The notes below the pieces were generated by a model. That model was not told where the DNA came from. It was given only the letters and a program-made list of their open reading frames with translations, and did no database searches. Below, one piece after another: positions 49,969 through 61,494 of a stretch of DNA of 64,000 bases; within the stretch, counting starts at the first letter, position 1; each line of letters begins with the position of its first letter. Source of the stretch: Pratylenchus scribneri (taxonomy: Eukaryota > Nematoda > Chromadorea > Rhabditida > Pratylenchidae); NCBI GenBank assembly GCA_030063045.1, contig JAQSEB010000175.1:124001-188000 (forward strand). Reading direction: 5' to 3'. A program made the position numbers and the translations under genes.

Positions 49969-50937
49969 ATATGGACTTTTCTGAAAAATTCATTCATCAA
50001 AATATTTAAAGTGAAATGAATATAGGGTATAGGCATATCATGGGCTATAGCTACCATATATACTCTAAAAGCACATTCCAATAATTCTTAACCCTCGTTT
50101 TTTGAGTACCCAGTTACTTTGAAAAAGAAATTTTTAGTATTTATTTTCTTATTCCAGAAAGCTCTACAAAATCGCCTATAATTTGACAAAAAAATGTCAT
50201 TAAATTAAAGAGCTATACGGTTAATTTTCTGAATTTTTGGATCTTCATGAAGTCAAAATAGGATCTTTATAGAAAATAAAACCAAAAGATGTAATAAAAC
50301 TGTTTCTCTATTTTCTACAGCCTAATCCTATAAGCCTAACAAATAAAGGAATAACTAGGGAAAACTTTTGAACTAATAGAAGCAAGATTTTCCTCTTTGA
50401 TAAGAATGGCTAATATAATGGAATAATTTTCTACGCTTTGAATTTAATCATATTTTTATCCGGGTTGAAATAGTTCTTTATGGAATAGAAGACCAAAAAA
50501 TATAAAAAAAAATAGCCTAATCCTATTAGCCTAACAAATAATGAGAGTAAATATGAGAACATTTTAGACTAATGAAGCAAGATTTTCCTTTATGATAAGA
50601 ATGGCTAATATAATGGAAATATTTCGCCCTTTTATAGAAGTCACAGCAGCAAAAAAAGCAGGAAAAATGGGATGGATGAACGGAGGGAAATTCCGCTAGG
50701 ATAGCTGCGCGACTGCTGGCGGGTTTCAGTCAGCCGTCAAAAAGAAGCAAATGTGAATCTGTCTGGGAAAGGACCAAGGTGGAATAGGCTAATAAAGGCA
50801 ATGGGAAGAACTAGTCGCAAAAATGGCTTTACCTTCGCCGCCAATGCGCCGCACATATTTCTGCTGCTCATTTCCCAGTTCCATGATTTACCCCTTCTTT
50901 TTCCAACGGGTACCTCCTTTCAATCTTTCCTTTGTTG

Positions 50938-51560
50938 AATCAGCTGCTGGGTGCTGCGCAAAATGGAAGGAAAAGATGTTGTTTTCACGATTATGAAGCC
51001 AACCAAAAAATCCCGTTTTCCATCCAAAAATACCCAGAGGCTGTTTTTCCAGGTGGCAATGGCGCCCGTAGAATATTAATGGAAGGAAGGAGAAGAGGTA
51101 AATTGCCTTTTTTATGAAAGTAACCGAAAATTATTATTATTGCATTTTATTGTTTTATTTTTGCTGCATAATATATATTGCTAACATTTTTAGGTGGGGA
51201 AAATGACAAACAATTAAAAGAAAAATGACAAGCAATAAAAAGAAATTTATATCGAAAAATTCATAAAGTGTTCTTGAATACTTTGTATAAATATTGAATC
51301 TTCCAACTGTTGAATCAGCTTTTGTGCGCAAAAATGGAGGAAAAGATGTTGTTTTGACGATTATGTCAACCAAAAAATCCTGTTTTTAAATCCAAATGCC
51401 CAGAGGCTGTTTTTCCAGGTGGCAGTGGCGCTAGTAGAATATTAAAGGAAAGAATAAGGGTAAATTGCCTTTTTTATGAAAGCAATTCCATATTGTTTTT
51501 ATTGCATCTTATATTGTTTTATTTTTGCTGCAGAATATATTGCTGACAAAACATGTTTAT
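50938..51560. repeat. Two-copy direct duplication, ~250 bp
   Basis: The segments starting near 50938 and 51312 share AATCAGCT, GGAAAAGATGTTGTTTT, ACGATTATG, CCCAGAGGCTGTTTTTCCAG, GTAAATTGCCTTTTTTATGA and TGTTTTATTTTTGCTGCA in the same order. Neither is a gene. Confidence 0.85.
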
Positions 51561-51787
51561 GTTGGGAAATTGGGTAGCAATTAAAAAGAAGTAATATTTT
51601 TTGTCAAGGAATAATTTAAGAAATTATAATTGAATAATTTGTATAAATTTAAATAAATAGAAGAAATGATATAAATGGATGTTTTAAAATTGAAAAAATT
51701 TAAGTAAATAAATACCACATACCGTATATATTCTTTTAATTCCCCCGGGGAAATTATTTTTCAACTTCTCAAAAATGGGAAAATTTG

Positions 51788-52165
51788 CGGACCGGCGGGA
51801 CGTTTTAGCGCCGCACGTTTTAGCGCCAGCGACTTTGGCGAGTCATAATTCAGCAAAGAAGAAACCATTTGAGACAATCTTGGTATCACTGGATAGAGCT
51901 AATCAAACTCTATTAAATGACATATAACAATTTATGAAAAGCTAAATATCCTCTTAATTACAAGCTTCCAAGTAAGAAAAACTGACTTTTATTCACTTTT
52001 TCGACTTCAAGTCACTAAAATTTTCATTTATCAAAAAAGCTTTATCAGCTTGATTAGCTCTATCAAATGATACCAAGATTGTCTCAAATGGTTTCTTCGT
52101 TGCTGAGTTATGACTCGCCAAAGTCGCTGGCGCTAAAACGTGCGGCGCTAAAACATTACCGACCC
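51788..52165. mobile_element. Foldback transposon with TTTTAGCGCC ends, 9-bp TSD
   Basis: A perfect 9-bp duplication GAAAATTTG flanks it (51779-51787, 52166-52174). Each end has two tandem ACGTTTTAGCGCC units, then GCGACTTTGGCGAGTCATAA and its inverse. Arms of ~130 bp are nearly identical (AAACCATTTGAGACAATCTT). The low divergence of the arms and the intact duplication suggest recent insertion. Confidence 0.85.
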
Positions 52166-52921
52166 GAAAATTTGTGGTCTATAATTTGTGAATATTTTTG
52201 AACAAATTATATAGTGGATTTTTAGAGTTTAATGGAACTAAAAAATGCAATTAATTAGAAAAAGAATTTTAATTTTAATTGTTTTTTTTGTACTTTCATA
52301 GACATTGTTGTTTTGTTAGCACATTTTCATTCTAATGATTCGGAATTTGTAGTCAATTTTCATGGTAAAGTTGAGATTCGCAAAATGCTTTGGCAATTGG
52401 CACTATCCTGTTATTTTTTAAGTCACGAATTCATATACAAATCGATTTGATCCGGCGAACTGAGCATTAACATATTATTATTTTCGAATAAAATTCAAAA
52501 TTATAAAGTTCTATTATCATTTTAAAATTATTTTTGGTTATGTTATAAATAACTCAATCAAAGGGTCTCAATCTCAATACATTGAATTCAAAATTTTTCA
52601 TTTTATTAAATAAAATTTTCCATAAGATATTTTTATATTGGTAAATATACTTCTGATAAATATTTCCAAGAATTTCATTTTATGAAAAAAAAAAACTATA
52701 AATTGTGAATCCGACCGAAATGTACACGAGACATGACAACATGTAATTCTATGAAACAAAAAATGTATTTAATAATTACAATCTTTCTCTATAATTCAAA
52801 TAGTTTACCCATAAAATTTTCTATGATGATAAGAAGCAATTTATTTAAACTTAATGGTACATTAAATTTACATTAAAAATTCTAATGAATTTATTTTTTT
52901 AAGATCGAAGAATATTTAAAA

Positions 52922-55864
52922 ATGAGCATCCACAATTTGGTACATTGGTGGAATGCACGAATTTGTCCACCAATTGGACTTGCATTCAATTTTATATTAA
53001 TTTTCTTTGTGATCAAAAAAACGCCGAAAGAAATGCGCATCCACAGTCGAATTTTGCTTCAAATTGGCATTATTGACATTTTACTTCTTTCAATGAACAT
53101 TTTCGGCCAACCGGTTTAATTTTTTAACTAAAAAATTTATGGCCTAGACTAAATTTTTATATCAATATTAATTTGTGATTTAAAATTTTCTGAAAATTCC
53201 TTTTCTTTCTTCAAAAAATATTTCTCAGCAAATTTATTAATTAAAATTGTAAATTTTTACAATTATTCAACTAATTTTAAACAAAAATTTTTTAATTTTA
53301 ATTGATTCCATATTTCAAAGATTCCCACTGATTATGCAAATTTATCAATCTATTTGGTTGATGGCTATTTTTCTTTTATCTTCGAAAATGACAGCAATTT
53401 AATCAATATTTTTGCTTTTATTAATTTCTTATTTGTTGTTTTCGGCGTTTTTGGCGTCATTCCGCAATTCATTTATAGATATTTGGTTTTGAATCGGTTG
53501 GTTAGCCAAAATAATTTATTATTATTATTAGAAAGCAGATTGACGAAAAATCCTGAAATATTTATTGAAATATTGATTTAAAAATCGCAAAATATTGACG
53601 AAAATGGAAAAAATTAGCAAAATTTTGATGATATATTGATGAAAATTTTTTTAAAAAAAAGATAAAATTTAGCGAAAATTTTGTAAAATTTTTTTCATTA
53701 TTTTCAATCATAAATTATTTAAATTTTGATATTTTTTATTCGAAAAATTTCATTTTTAAAATATGAAATTTTTATAAACACCGATAATTTAAAAATGCCG
53801 AAAATCAATTTTCTGATTAATTTTTTTTTCAAAAAATTCCAAAATCAATTTTTCACAATTTTTTCAAAAAAGTGGTAAAATTTTTAGAAAATTTCCAAAA
53901 TTTTTCGAAAATTTCCAAAATTTTAACAAAAAATTTTCAATTTTTTTAATAAAAAACAATAAAATTTAGTGAAAAACTTTAAAAATCCTCAAAATATTGA
54001 CGAAAATGGCCAAAAAATGCCGAAATATTGTTGGATATTGACAAAAAAAATATCGTGAAAATGAACGAAAACATTGATAAAAACATGTTTTACATACATT
54101 TCAAGCCATTTTAAGATCGCAAACAAAATAATGAAATCAATATAAATCCGCCCTCTAATTATTATAATAAAAAATTGTATTTTTTAGTGGCATAAAAATC
54201 AATGTTCCAAAGTATTTGGCCATGCTTTTAGTTTTATCTATGCCTGTTTTTCTTTGTTCTGAGATAAGAGATTTTTCAACACTGATGACAGCTAAAAGAA
54301 TGCCATCAAATGAATCAGACATGCCAAATAATATGGAATATTTGATATCGAATCTTGTGGGAAAAAATGGAACGGCTAAATATTTTGTTCGAAATTTCAA
54401 GGTGGGCTCTGGGCATAAAGAAATTGAACGAATAAAATTTTTAAAAAAATTGAATTGAAAAATAGCAAGGAATTTTCACTTCTCAATAATATTTCAATCC
54501 ATAGGAATTTGGAAAAAGTGATGCTGCAAATTTTTTCGCTTTTGTCTATATCGCTTATACATTGATCTCCTATATGACGATTATATTTTGTGGATGGAAA
54601 ATTTCTCGATACGTGAATTCCAATTTGACTGGGAAGAAAAAGGATTTAAGTAAACAATTGAACAGGAATTTGACAATAATGGTGGGTTAAAATAATAAGA
54701 GAATGGAAGTATATTGAGAGCAGAAATCCTGACTAAAATTAAACATATATTCTATTAAAATATTACAAATTACTAAATTCTTAATTTACTCGTACCGGCT
54801 AGAGAATAGGGCACATTCGATTTTGGAAGTTCGATTTAATTTCTGAAATTTCAATTTTAAGCACTTATTAAGATTTAGGTCAGGGCTGCCATTTTACCGG
54901 GGAAACCCGGCATTTGCCATGGTTTTGACAATGCCGGATTTTTTACTGGGTTTTTAAATTTTTAGCTCAATTTTTCGCGGCACGGCCATTTTTGGTTAAT
55001 TTTTCTCTCCGCGGCAATTTTTAATTAATTTTTCTCTATCAAGTTTTCGTTGACTAAATTTCCTCCCATCGTGGCCTCTTTCTGGCTAAAATTTTTGACG
55101 GCAGAGCGATTTTTAAAGCTTATGATATCTTAATTTCACAACGTACATACATACTCAAAAAGTAATTAAAAAGATAAATATGAAGTATAAAAATTTTTTC
55201 AAACTTTTTAAAATGCATTTTAACACATTTTAAAAGATGTCTGCTTTTTCCGGGGTTTTGAAAATTTTTGCCGGAGTTTTGCCGGTTTTTGGACCCGAAT
55301 GCCGGGGTTTTCCATTTTTGAGATGGCAGCCTGTCTTAGATAAAAATTGGCAAACCAAAAACAAATGGAATATTTAAAATAAAATCATATAAATTGAAGA
55401 GAATATTTTGAGGAAAATTACAATAATTCGAGGAAATCTATCCTATAATAAAAAAAAACAAGTAAAAAATTACTAGATATTCCCTTACGAATTGCCAATT
55501 GCCATAACACACAAAATCTCAAAATTTAATTTATTTTTTTTTTCATTTTTAGGCTATTATACCGATCATATATTTTATAAGCAGCATAATTTTTATTTCG
55601 TTACCGGCGTACACAAAAGGGAATGTGGACAATGAGGATGAAGGCATAACAAAAAGAATGCGACAAATCTACACGGTGCTTGCCATCTATTGGATGTCCA
55701 TATTGAATCCGCTCATTTCAATTCTCACCAATATGCCCTATAGAAAGGCATTAATGAAAATGATCAAACAAATTGTTCCCGGTAATAGAATAGAGGCAAT
55801 ACAAATACAACAAGGGCCGGCAGCAATTATCATAGCTAATGTTAATATTAATAATGAACAATGA
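52922..55864 (+). CDS. Srd/Str-type chemoreceptor GPCR
   Basis: Seven-helix chemosensory receptor of a sensory neuron, 356 aa. Exons: 52922-53113, 53321-53496, 54188-54401, 54505-54681, 55553-55864 (1,071 nt). Exon 1 has TM1 and IKKTPKEMRIHSRILLQIG, a family signature before TM2. Exon 2 has TM3 ending PQFIYRYLVLNR, the DRY-equivalent. Exon 3 has TM4 (LAMLLVLSMPVFLCSE) and an extracellular loop. Exon 4 has TM5 and a basic loop with KQLNRNLTIM. Exon 5 has TM6, TM7 with NPLISIL and the MPYRKAL tail. Length fits the family. The exon 2 donor is at CG|GTTGGT; the stronger-looking TTG|GTTAGC would break the frame. Intron 4 contains a hAT-like element. Srd is my best guess over Str/Srj. Confidence 0.85.
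54881..55333. mobile_element. hAT-like element in GPCR intron 4
   Basis: Ends CAGGGCTGCCATTTT and, read inward, CAGGCTGCCATCT. The interior repeats GCCGG, CCCGGCATT and TGCCGGGGTTTT phrases. Flanking 8-mers ATTTAGGT and TCTTAGAT match at only 5 of 8 bases, so the duplication is decayed or absent. Confidence 0.6.
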
Positions 55865-55984
55865 TGTGAACTCGTACTCGTACTTCGTAATCTTAATCAT
55901 GTTTCGTACTTCTACTCGAACCAAAATGAGTACGAAAACATGATATGAATAGGATGGGAAAAATGGTCTATAAAAAAAGTACGT

Positions 55985-56223
55985 ACTAGAGACAGGCAAA
56001 ATGGATTTTCCGTATTCCGTACCGTATTTTTTCCCCTCAAAAATTTGCGGTATTTGTCAAAAAAGTGCCGTATTTGGACCTATTTTGGAAAATTACAAAA
56101 TAATTGCCGTATTCCTGACCGTATTTGCCCAATGCCCATTTTTTGCCTTACCATATTGCGGTATTCCAAAAATTTGCCGTATTTTTGCCTTATACGGTAC
56201 GGACTACGGAGCCGTTCTCTAGT
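55985..56223. mobile_element. Short element rich in TGCCGTATT
   Basis: Ends ACTAGAGACAGGC and, read inward, ACTAGAGAACGGC; next to them both arms carry CCGTACCGTAT. The interior has at least six CCGTATT phrases. The open frames over it are produced by the repeats. It follows the GPCR gene directly. Confidence 0.55.
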
Positions 56224-56615
56224 ATACATTTTGTATACCCCCTACTTTCATTAAATTGAATTATTTTAATTTGACCTTCGATAATCGATACATTGAAAAG
56301 CTGTTTTAATAATTTGTATTTTTATATTTATTGAAATAAAATCAAAAAATAATATTACTTAATAAAATAAAATTTAGATAATAGAAAATTTATCATGATA
56401 CCTTTCAAATAATTTTCTAATTTTTATTTATTCAATAATTAAGCTCCATCATTTTTTGTGTTTTATTCATCATCTATTTTATTTATTTGTTCATTTGTTC
56501 AAATAAAAATTGCCAAAATAAAAATATAGAGGCAAATCCCAGTGAGGAGAGCAATTTTTGCTCCCTAATTCATTTATTTTGTTTAATTTGCACGAAAAAT
56601 TTCTGCCAATTAAAA

Positions 56616-58878
56616 ATGATACTCAAAAATTTTTTAATAATTTTAATTCAACTTTTTATTTCATCAACAATTTTTTTGAATGCCTACATATGTAAAACAG
56701 GGCCAAGGGGAGCGGCAATGACCAGGCAAAAATATTTATATATTTAAAAAAATATTAAAAATTTATTAATTTTTAATATATTTTTTATTTAGATTTTCTA
56801 AAATTAAATAAAAAAATTAATAAAATGAAAAATTTTGCTTAAATTTAATTAAATAAAAATAATTAAAAAATAAAATAAAAATAATAATTTGAATTTATTT
56901 TTTATTTTGATTCATTTCTCCAAATCTAAACTCTGATTGCACAGATGCCAGGCCCGAGGCCGTAGAGGAGGCTCCCGATTTGTTTGTGAACATCAGCAAT
57001 TTGTCCCCGGCACAAATCAATTAAAGACAAATGAAGGGGAATTGATGGGATGCGAAAGGGAATCCCCCAATTCAAGAACATATTGGTGAGTTTAATTTTG
57101 CATTTTCCTTGTGTTTTATTGTCATTTTTTTTTGATTTTATCTTATTAGATTTAATTTACTGGGTTTAATGAATTTATTGAATGAAAAATGTTTCATTTT
57201 TGACTAATTTATTTAAAATATTTCTTTTTATGTTGAATAATTTACTTCTTTAAGCATATTGTCATAAATTTTAAAAATAATTTTTCTATATTTTTCCAAA
57301 ATACTTTTAAATAAAATAAATCCCTTTTATATTTGCATTTTTTATAACCAACAGGTGTTGTCCTCAATTTTGTCCAGATGGAAAAACTGAAATTTACTAT
57401 AAAATTTATCATAATTATCAGGATAGAAGTCAAAAGTCCGCCACTACACGGTAAATTTTATTTTTGTAAATTTTTAAAATTTATTTTAAATGAAATTTAA
57501 AAATTAATTTTAAAAATTTCAAAATTTTTTTCCATAATTTTAAATTTTAAAATTTCTTTGAATTTTTTTTAATAATTTTCTGCAATAAAAATATCTTCCC
57601 ATATTTTACAAGAATTTAAATTCATATTTTAATTTGTTGGCCAAATTTTTAAGATGTCAAGGCACTGGCACAAATCAACTTTGCCCTCATCAAAATATGA
57701 TTTGCCATAAACCAGTGGCCGAATTCTTCCCAATCCCAGATTATTTTTGCTGTCTGTCCCTGTCCTGAAAGGAAAATTTAAAAATAAAAAAAATTTTAGG
57801 CCCACCGACAAACAATGGACAAAGTAAAAAATGTTTAAAAATAAATTATTTATTTAAAATTATTAATAAAATATTTAAAAATATTATTAAAATATTTAAA
57901 TTTATTAATAAAATATTTAAAATTATTAATAAAAGGAAAACTTTGGCATGAAAATTATTTTTTCGTATTAAAATAGATTTCGATTCTATAAATCAGAAAC
58001 CGGTTTTAGTCCCTACAAATCTCACACCAATTTGTAGAACTCATTGAGACGCTCAAATGGTATATAATTTATCATGGTTTGGTCAAAATTAAGTGTATTA
58101 AATCGTTTAAACCATTTTTCCATTTTTTGGTTTCAAACTCTTTAATTTTGGGCCAAAAGCTGACATTTTTTTACACCATTCTATGCGTTTTGATTAAATC
58201 TACAAAATGGTATAAAGTTTTTAGTGTTTAAAATCGGTTTTTGATTTAATAAAACTTAGAAGAAGAAGACTGTTTTATGTCGAAAAATAGTAATCATAAT
58301 AAAATATTTAAAATTATTAAAAAAATTTTCAAGATCAACAACCAAATAATAATAATGGCCAAGGGGGAACACAAAATGGGATTGGTGTAAATCCAAATTC
58401 GCAAGGTCGAATCAAAAATAAATGTTTTTAAAAATTAAAATTAAATTGTTTAGATTGTGACGATCTTGGCTCGGAATGTCATTTCCGTGAAGAAGATTGC
58501 AATAATCCCGTAAACATATTTTCATTATAATATTTCATCGATAAAATTCTTATTAGCTCTACTATGCATTAATGACATGGCTTTGCCCATTCACTTGTAA
58601 ACGTTGCCCGCCGGTTGGAAGTGGACAATCAGAAAGGCCGGCTGGCATTTCCGGTGCAAATTCCAATGCCGCCATCCAACGAAATGTGGATTGTCGGGAT
58701 ATGGCTGAGTATGTCATTAAAATTTTTTAATTAATTAAAAAATTTTAAAAATTTTTAAAAATTTTTTTCCAGCTGCCCAACTTGGGTCAAAAATGGCTAT
58801 TGTCAAATGGAATTCTATCGGCGCATTGGCAACCAACATTGTCCAATTTCTTGTGGCGTTGGTTGCTCTGTTGGATGA
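56616..58878 (+). CDS. Secreted Cys-rich protein with two ShKT domains
   Basis: Secreted protein, 284 aa; role unknown. Exons: 56616-56725, 56945-57085, 57355-57450, 57654-57751, 57801-57824, 58334-58405, 58454-58509, 58557-58708, 58773-58878 (855 nt). Signal peptide MILKNFLIILIQLFISSTIF. Two Cys-rich modules follow (CQARGRRGGSRFVCEHQ ... YWCCPQFC, then CQGTGTNQLCPHQNMICHKP ... YFCCPP), then an Asn/Gly/Gln-rich linker, then two six-Cys ShKT domains (CDDLGSECHFREEDC ... CPFTCKRC, and DCRDMADCPTWVKNGYC ... CPISCGVGC). ShKT domains occur in many nematode secreted proteins, including astacin proteases; here there is no catalytic domain. Intron 1 needs a GC donor (ACCAG|GCAAAA). AATAAA at 58911-58916. 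Confidence 0.85.
57960..58270. repeat. Dispersed repeat fragment in ShKT gene intron 5
   Basis: Contains CTCATTGAGACGCTCAAATG, TTATCATGGTTTGGTCAAAA and TTTTTTGGTTTCAAACTC, which recur in altered form at 13.26-13.45 kb, 20.99-21.14 kb and, inverted, 6.34-6.48 kb. Confidence 0.5.
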
Positions 58879-59098
58879 TTTTTTCCACACTTAATTTCAT
58901 TCTTAATTTTAATAAATAATATAAAATTTTTTCTCAATTAAATTCAAAACATTTGAATCATAAAATAAATAAAAATTTAATTAACTTTTATTCAAATTTA
59001 TATTGCCTAGAATAATAGAATAGTAAATTGCTAAAAGCATCGATGGATTTTATTAAAAGCAATTTACATGAATAAATTTTTTTCATCCAAATCCACAT

Positions 59099-61494
59099 TT
59101 ATCGCTTCCTTCTGGTTCCATCCTCGAAGAAAACGCCTCCATCCAATGCACAATATTTTGGGCAAACTCCCTTCTCGCCCTCCTTGCCCGGTGGTCCAAT
59201 TGGGCCAATATGACCTGGCAAACCGCTGGGCCCTGGAATGCCGTCCGGACCAATTCGGCCTAAAAAGGGAAAAAAATTTTTTTGTTAACCATTTTTGCCC
59301 ATTTTACCTTTTGGCCCAGGTGCTCCCGGTTTTCCCGGTAAGCCATGTTTGCCTGGAGGACCTGGCGGACCAGTTGGACCGGCCTCACCTATGGGGAAAA
59401 TTGAAAATATTTTAAAATAGGAGAAAAATTAGGGCATATGAGTTCAGTGGAATGTCTACTATATTTACCTGGAGCTCCGGGTTCACCGATGACAATGGGC
59501 TGAAATAATAAGGAATATTTAATTATTTAAAAATATCATAGTTTAAAATTTAAAAAAAATGTTTGATTAAATACAAGTAAGCAAAATAAAATTATTAATT
59601 AATTTTGAAAAATTCTGGAAATTATTTAATTAATATATTTCGAAAAATTCTGAAAACAAAATTTAAAATTTAATTATTAAATTAATTTTAAAAATTCCTG
59701 AAAAAAGCTAATTAATTTCCGGAAAAAAATTTTTAAAAATTTTTTCCTAATTATAATTAATTTGAACCTCATTCAATGCAGGCGATCCGGATCTGAAAAA
59801 TAGAATTTAAATTATTATTATTTATCCTCTCAATTCATTTTAAAAACTCACTCTCCAGCTGGTCCCTGTGGCCCAGGCAATCCAGGTGGTCCAGGGGGTC
59901 CTGCGCATAAAATTTATACACCCCATATAAAATACCCATCACACAAACCTTTTGGACCATCTTCACCCGGCGGGCCTTCTGGCCCTGGTCTTCCAGGAAT
60001 TCCATCTGAATTAGATAATATATAATAATTAATTAAAAATTAAATTAAAAATAAAATATATATTTTTCGAATTAAATTGGTAAAAATAAATTTACATCAT
60101 TTAAATTATAAATTCATAAATTTGATTATTTAATTGAAATTTTTTATGGCCCTAATCCAATCTATTAATCCATATTTTTATTATTGATTTATTTATATTT
60201 TGGCTAATCAATATTTTATAATTTAAATAAATTTGAAACATACTTAAAAATATTTTTTTGTTTTATTTTTATTATACCCATTTCTTTCATTTTAATTAAT
60301 AATTACCTAAACCGGTTTCGCCCTGAGGCCCCGAAACGCCAACTTGGCCCGGTGGTCCTCGAGGGCAAGGTGGACATGGCGGCGGCGTGACAACTTCGCC
60401 TAAAAATGATTTTAAATATTTAAATTTTTGGGCTAAAATGCACACATACAATTAGGTGGAATTTGGCCATTCAATCCAGGATGACCCGGGGCGCCAGGTT
60501 TTCCTCAAATTTTGAGGGAAAATTAATTTATAAATTATTTTATTTTTTTTGCCATCCAACCGTGTCGTCCATTTCTGCCAGGTGGACCTGGACGTCCCGG
60601 TGGGCCAGGTAAACAGCACTAAAATTTTTTTATTTAAATTTATTAAAATTATTTCAAATTAGAAAAAAAGAGACTTTTGCGCAAATGTTTACTCCGGAAG
60701 ACGGTTTTTGATAGCGATTATCGGCTGTGGGTGGATATCCAGCTTGGCGTTCAGTTCGATTCAATTGTGGGACGAATGGAAGAGATTGAAGCAAATCCAA
60801 TTCGGCTTGAATGTCAAGGGAAGATGCCTGTGGAAAAATAATTTTTGTAAATTTTGTGGAAGTCTTATTAAATTTCTACAAATAATTTGAGTAAATAAAT
60901 ATATAAAATCTGATTATTAGGGAGAGGATTTTTAGGTTTTGATCTATTTTGTATACATCGAATTTAATTTGAGAAAAGCACAGAAATAAGATTTTGGAGC
61001 AATAATTTCATGTTTATAGATTAATTTTTTGACATTTTTGTGGGAAAAGTTCATTATAAAAATGTAATTAAAAAAATAGGAAAAAATTATTGAAATTTCT
61101 TAAATCTATTTTGGAAATTTAATAAAAAAAATAAATAAATAAATATTTTGAGATTTTTGTTATCTGAAAATTTGCACTAATTATTACCATATTTGCTGAT
61201 ATAGTCAAAATATACAATTTTATTTTTTCTGACTTAAAATTGTCATTAAAATTAAAAATTAATCCTTAAAAATTTAAAATAAAATTACAATTTAAATTAA
61301 TTATAACAAACTTGGCACATTTCCATGCCCTGCGAATGTTGCAAACGAAGTGAACGCGAAAAATGCAGAAGAACGGGAATGGAAATGGAAACGGACAAAA
61401 TTGAGGCTAACGAAAATGCCAATGCAGAATATGCCACAAGCCGAAATGCATTCACTTTGGCATCAAAATTTTTGGCATTGATCATCGTCGACAT
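59099..61494 (-). CDS. Cuticle collagen C
   Basis: Cuticle collagen, 314 aa, of a class distinct from A and B. Exons: 61312-61494, 60675-60827, 60561-60618, 60450-60503, 60307-60399, 59949-60005, 59852-59900, 59768-59792, 59469-59499, 59308-59388, 59099-59259 (945 nt). N-terminus [20 protein letters not shown], then [13 protein letters not shown] and the processing site [21 protein letters not shown] opens the first helix; [18 protein letters not shown] opens the main one; [14 protein letters not shown] is a conserved interruption. The end is [19 protein letters not shown] followed by a basic tail, typical of one large nematode collagen group. A poly(A) signal (reverse strand) is at 59049-59054. 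Eleven small exons with mostly phase-1 junctions follow the Gly-X-Y periodicity. Confidence 0.93.

Larger units (their letters stand above)
49969..52921. other. Intergenic region between collagen B and the GPCR
   Basis: Divergent 5' region, so it should hold both promoters. No credible exon. It contains a direct duplication (50938-51560) and a foldback transposon (51788-52165). Around 50.3 and 50.5 kb two short near-identical stretches (GCCTAATCCTAT; AGCAAGATTTTCCT) mark another small direct repeat. Confidence 0.55.

Noticed and set aside
50753..51117. Two ~60-residue ORFs upstream of collagen B
   Set aside because: They overlap the direct duplication and are not preserved in its second copy.
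53497..54187. Possible frameshift making the GPCR a pseudogene
   Set aside because: The apparent break disappears when the donor CG|GTTGGT at 53497 is used instead of the next GT; all five exons then join in frame.
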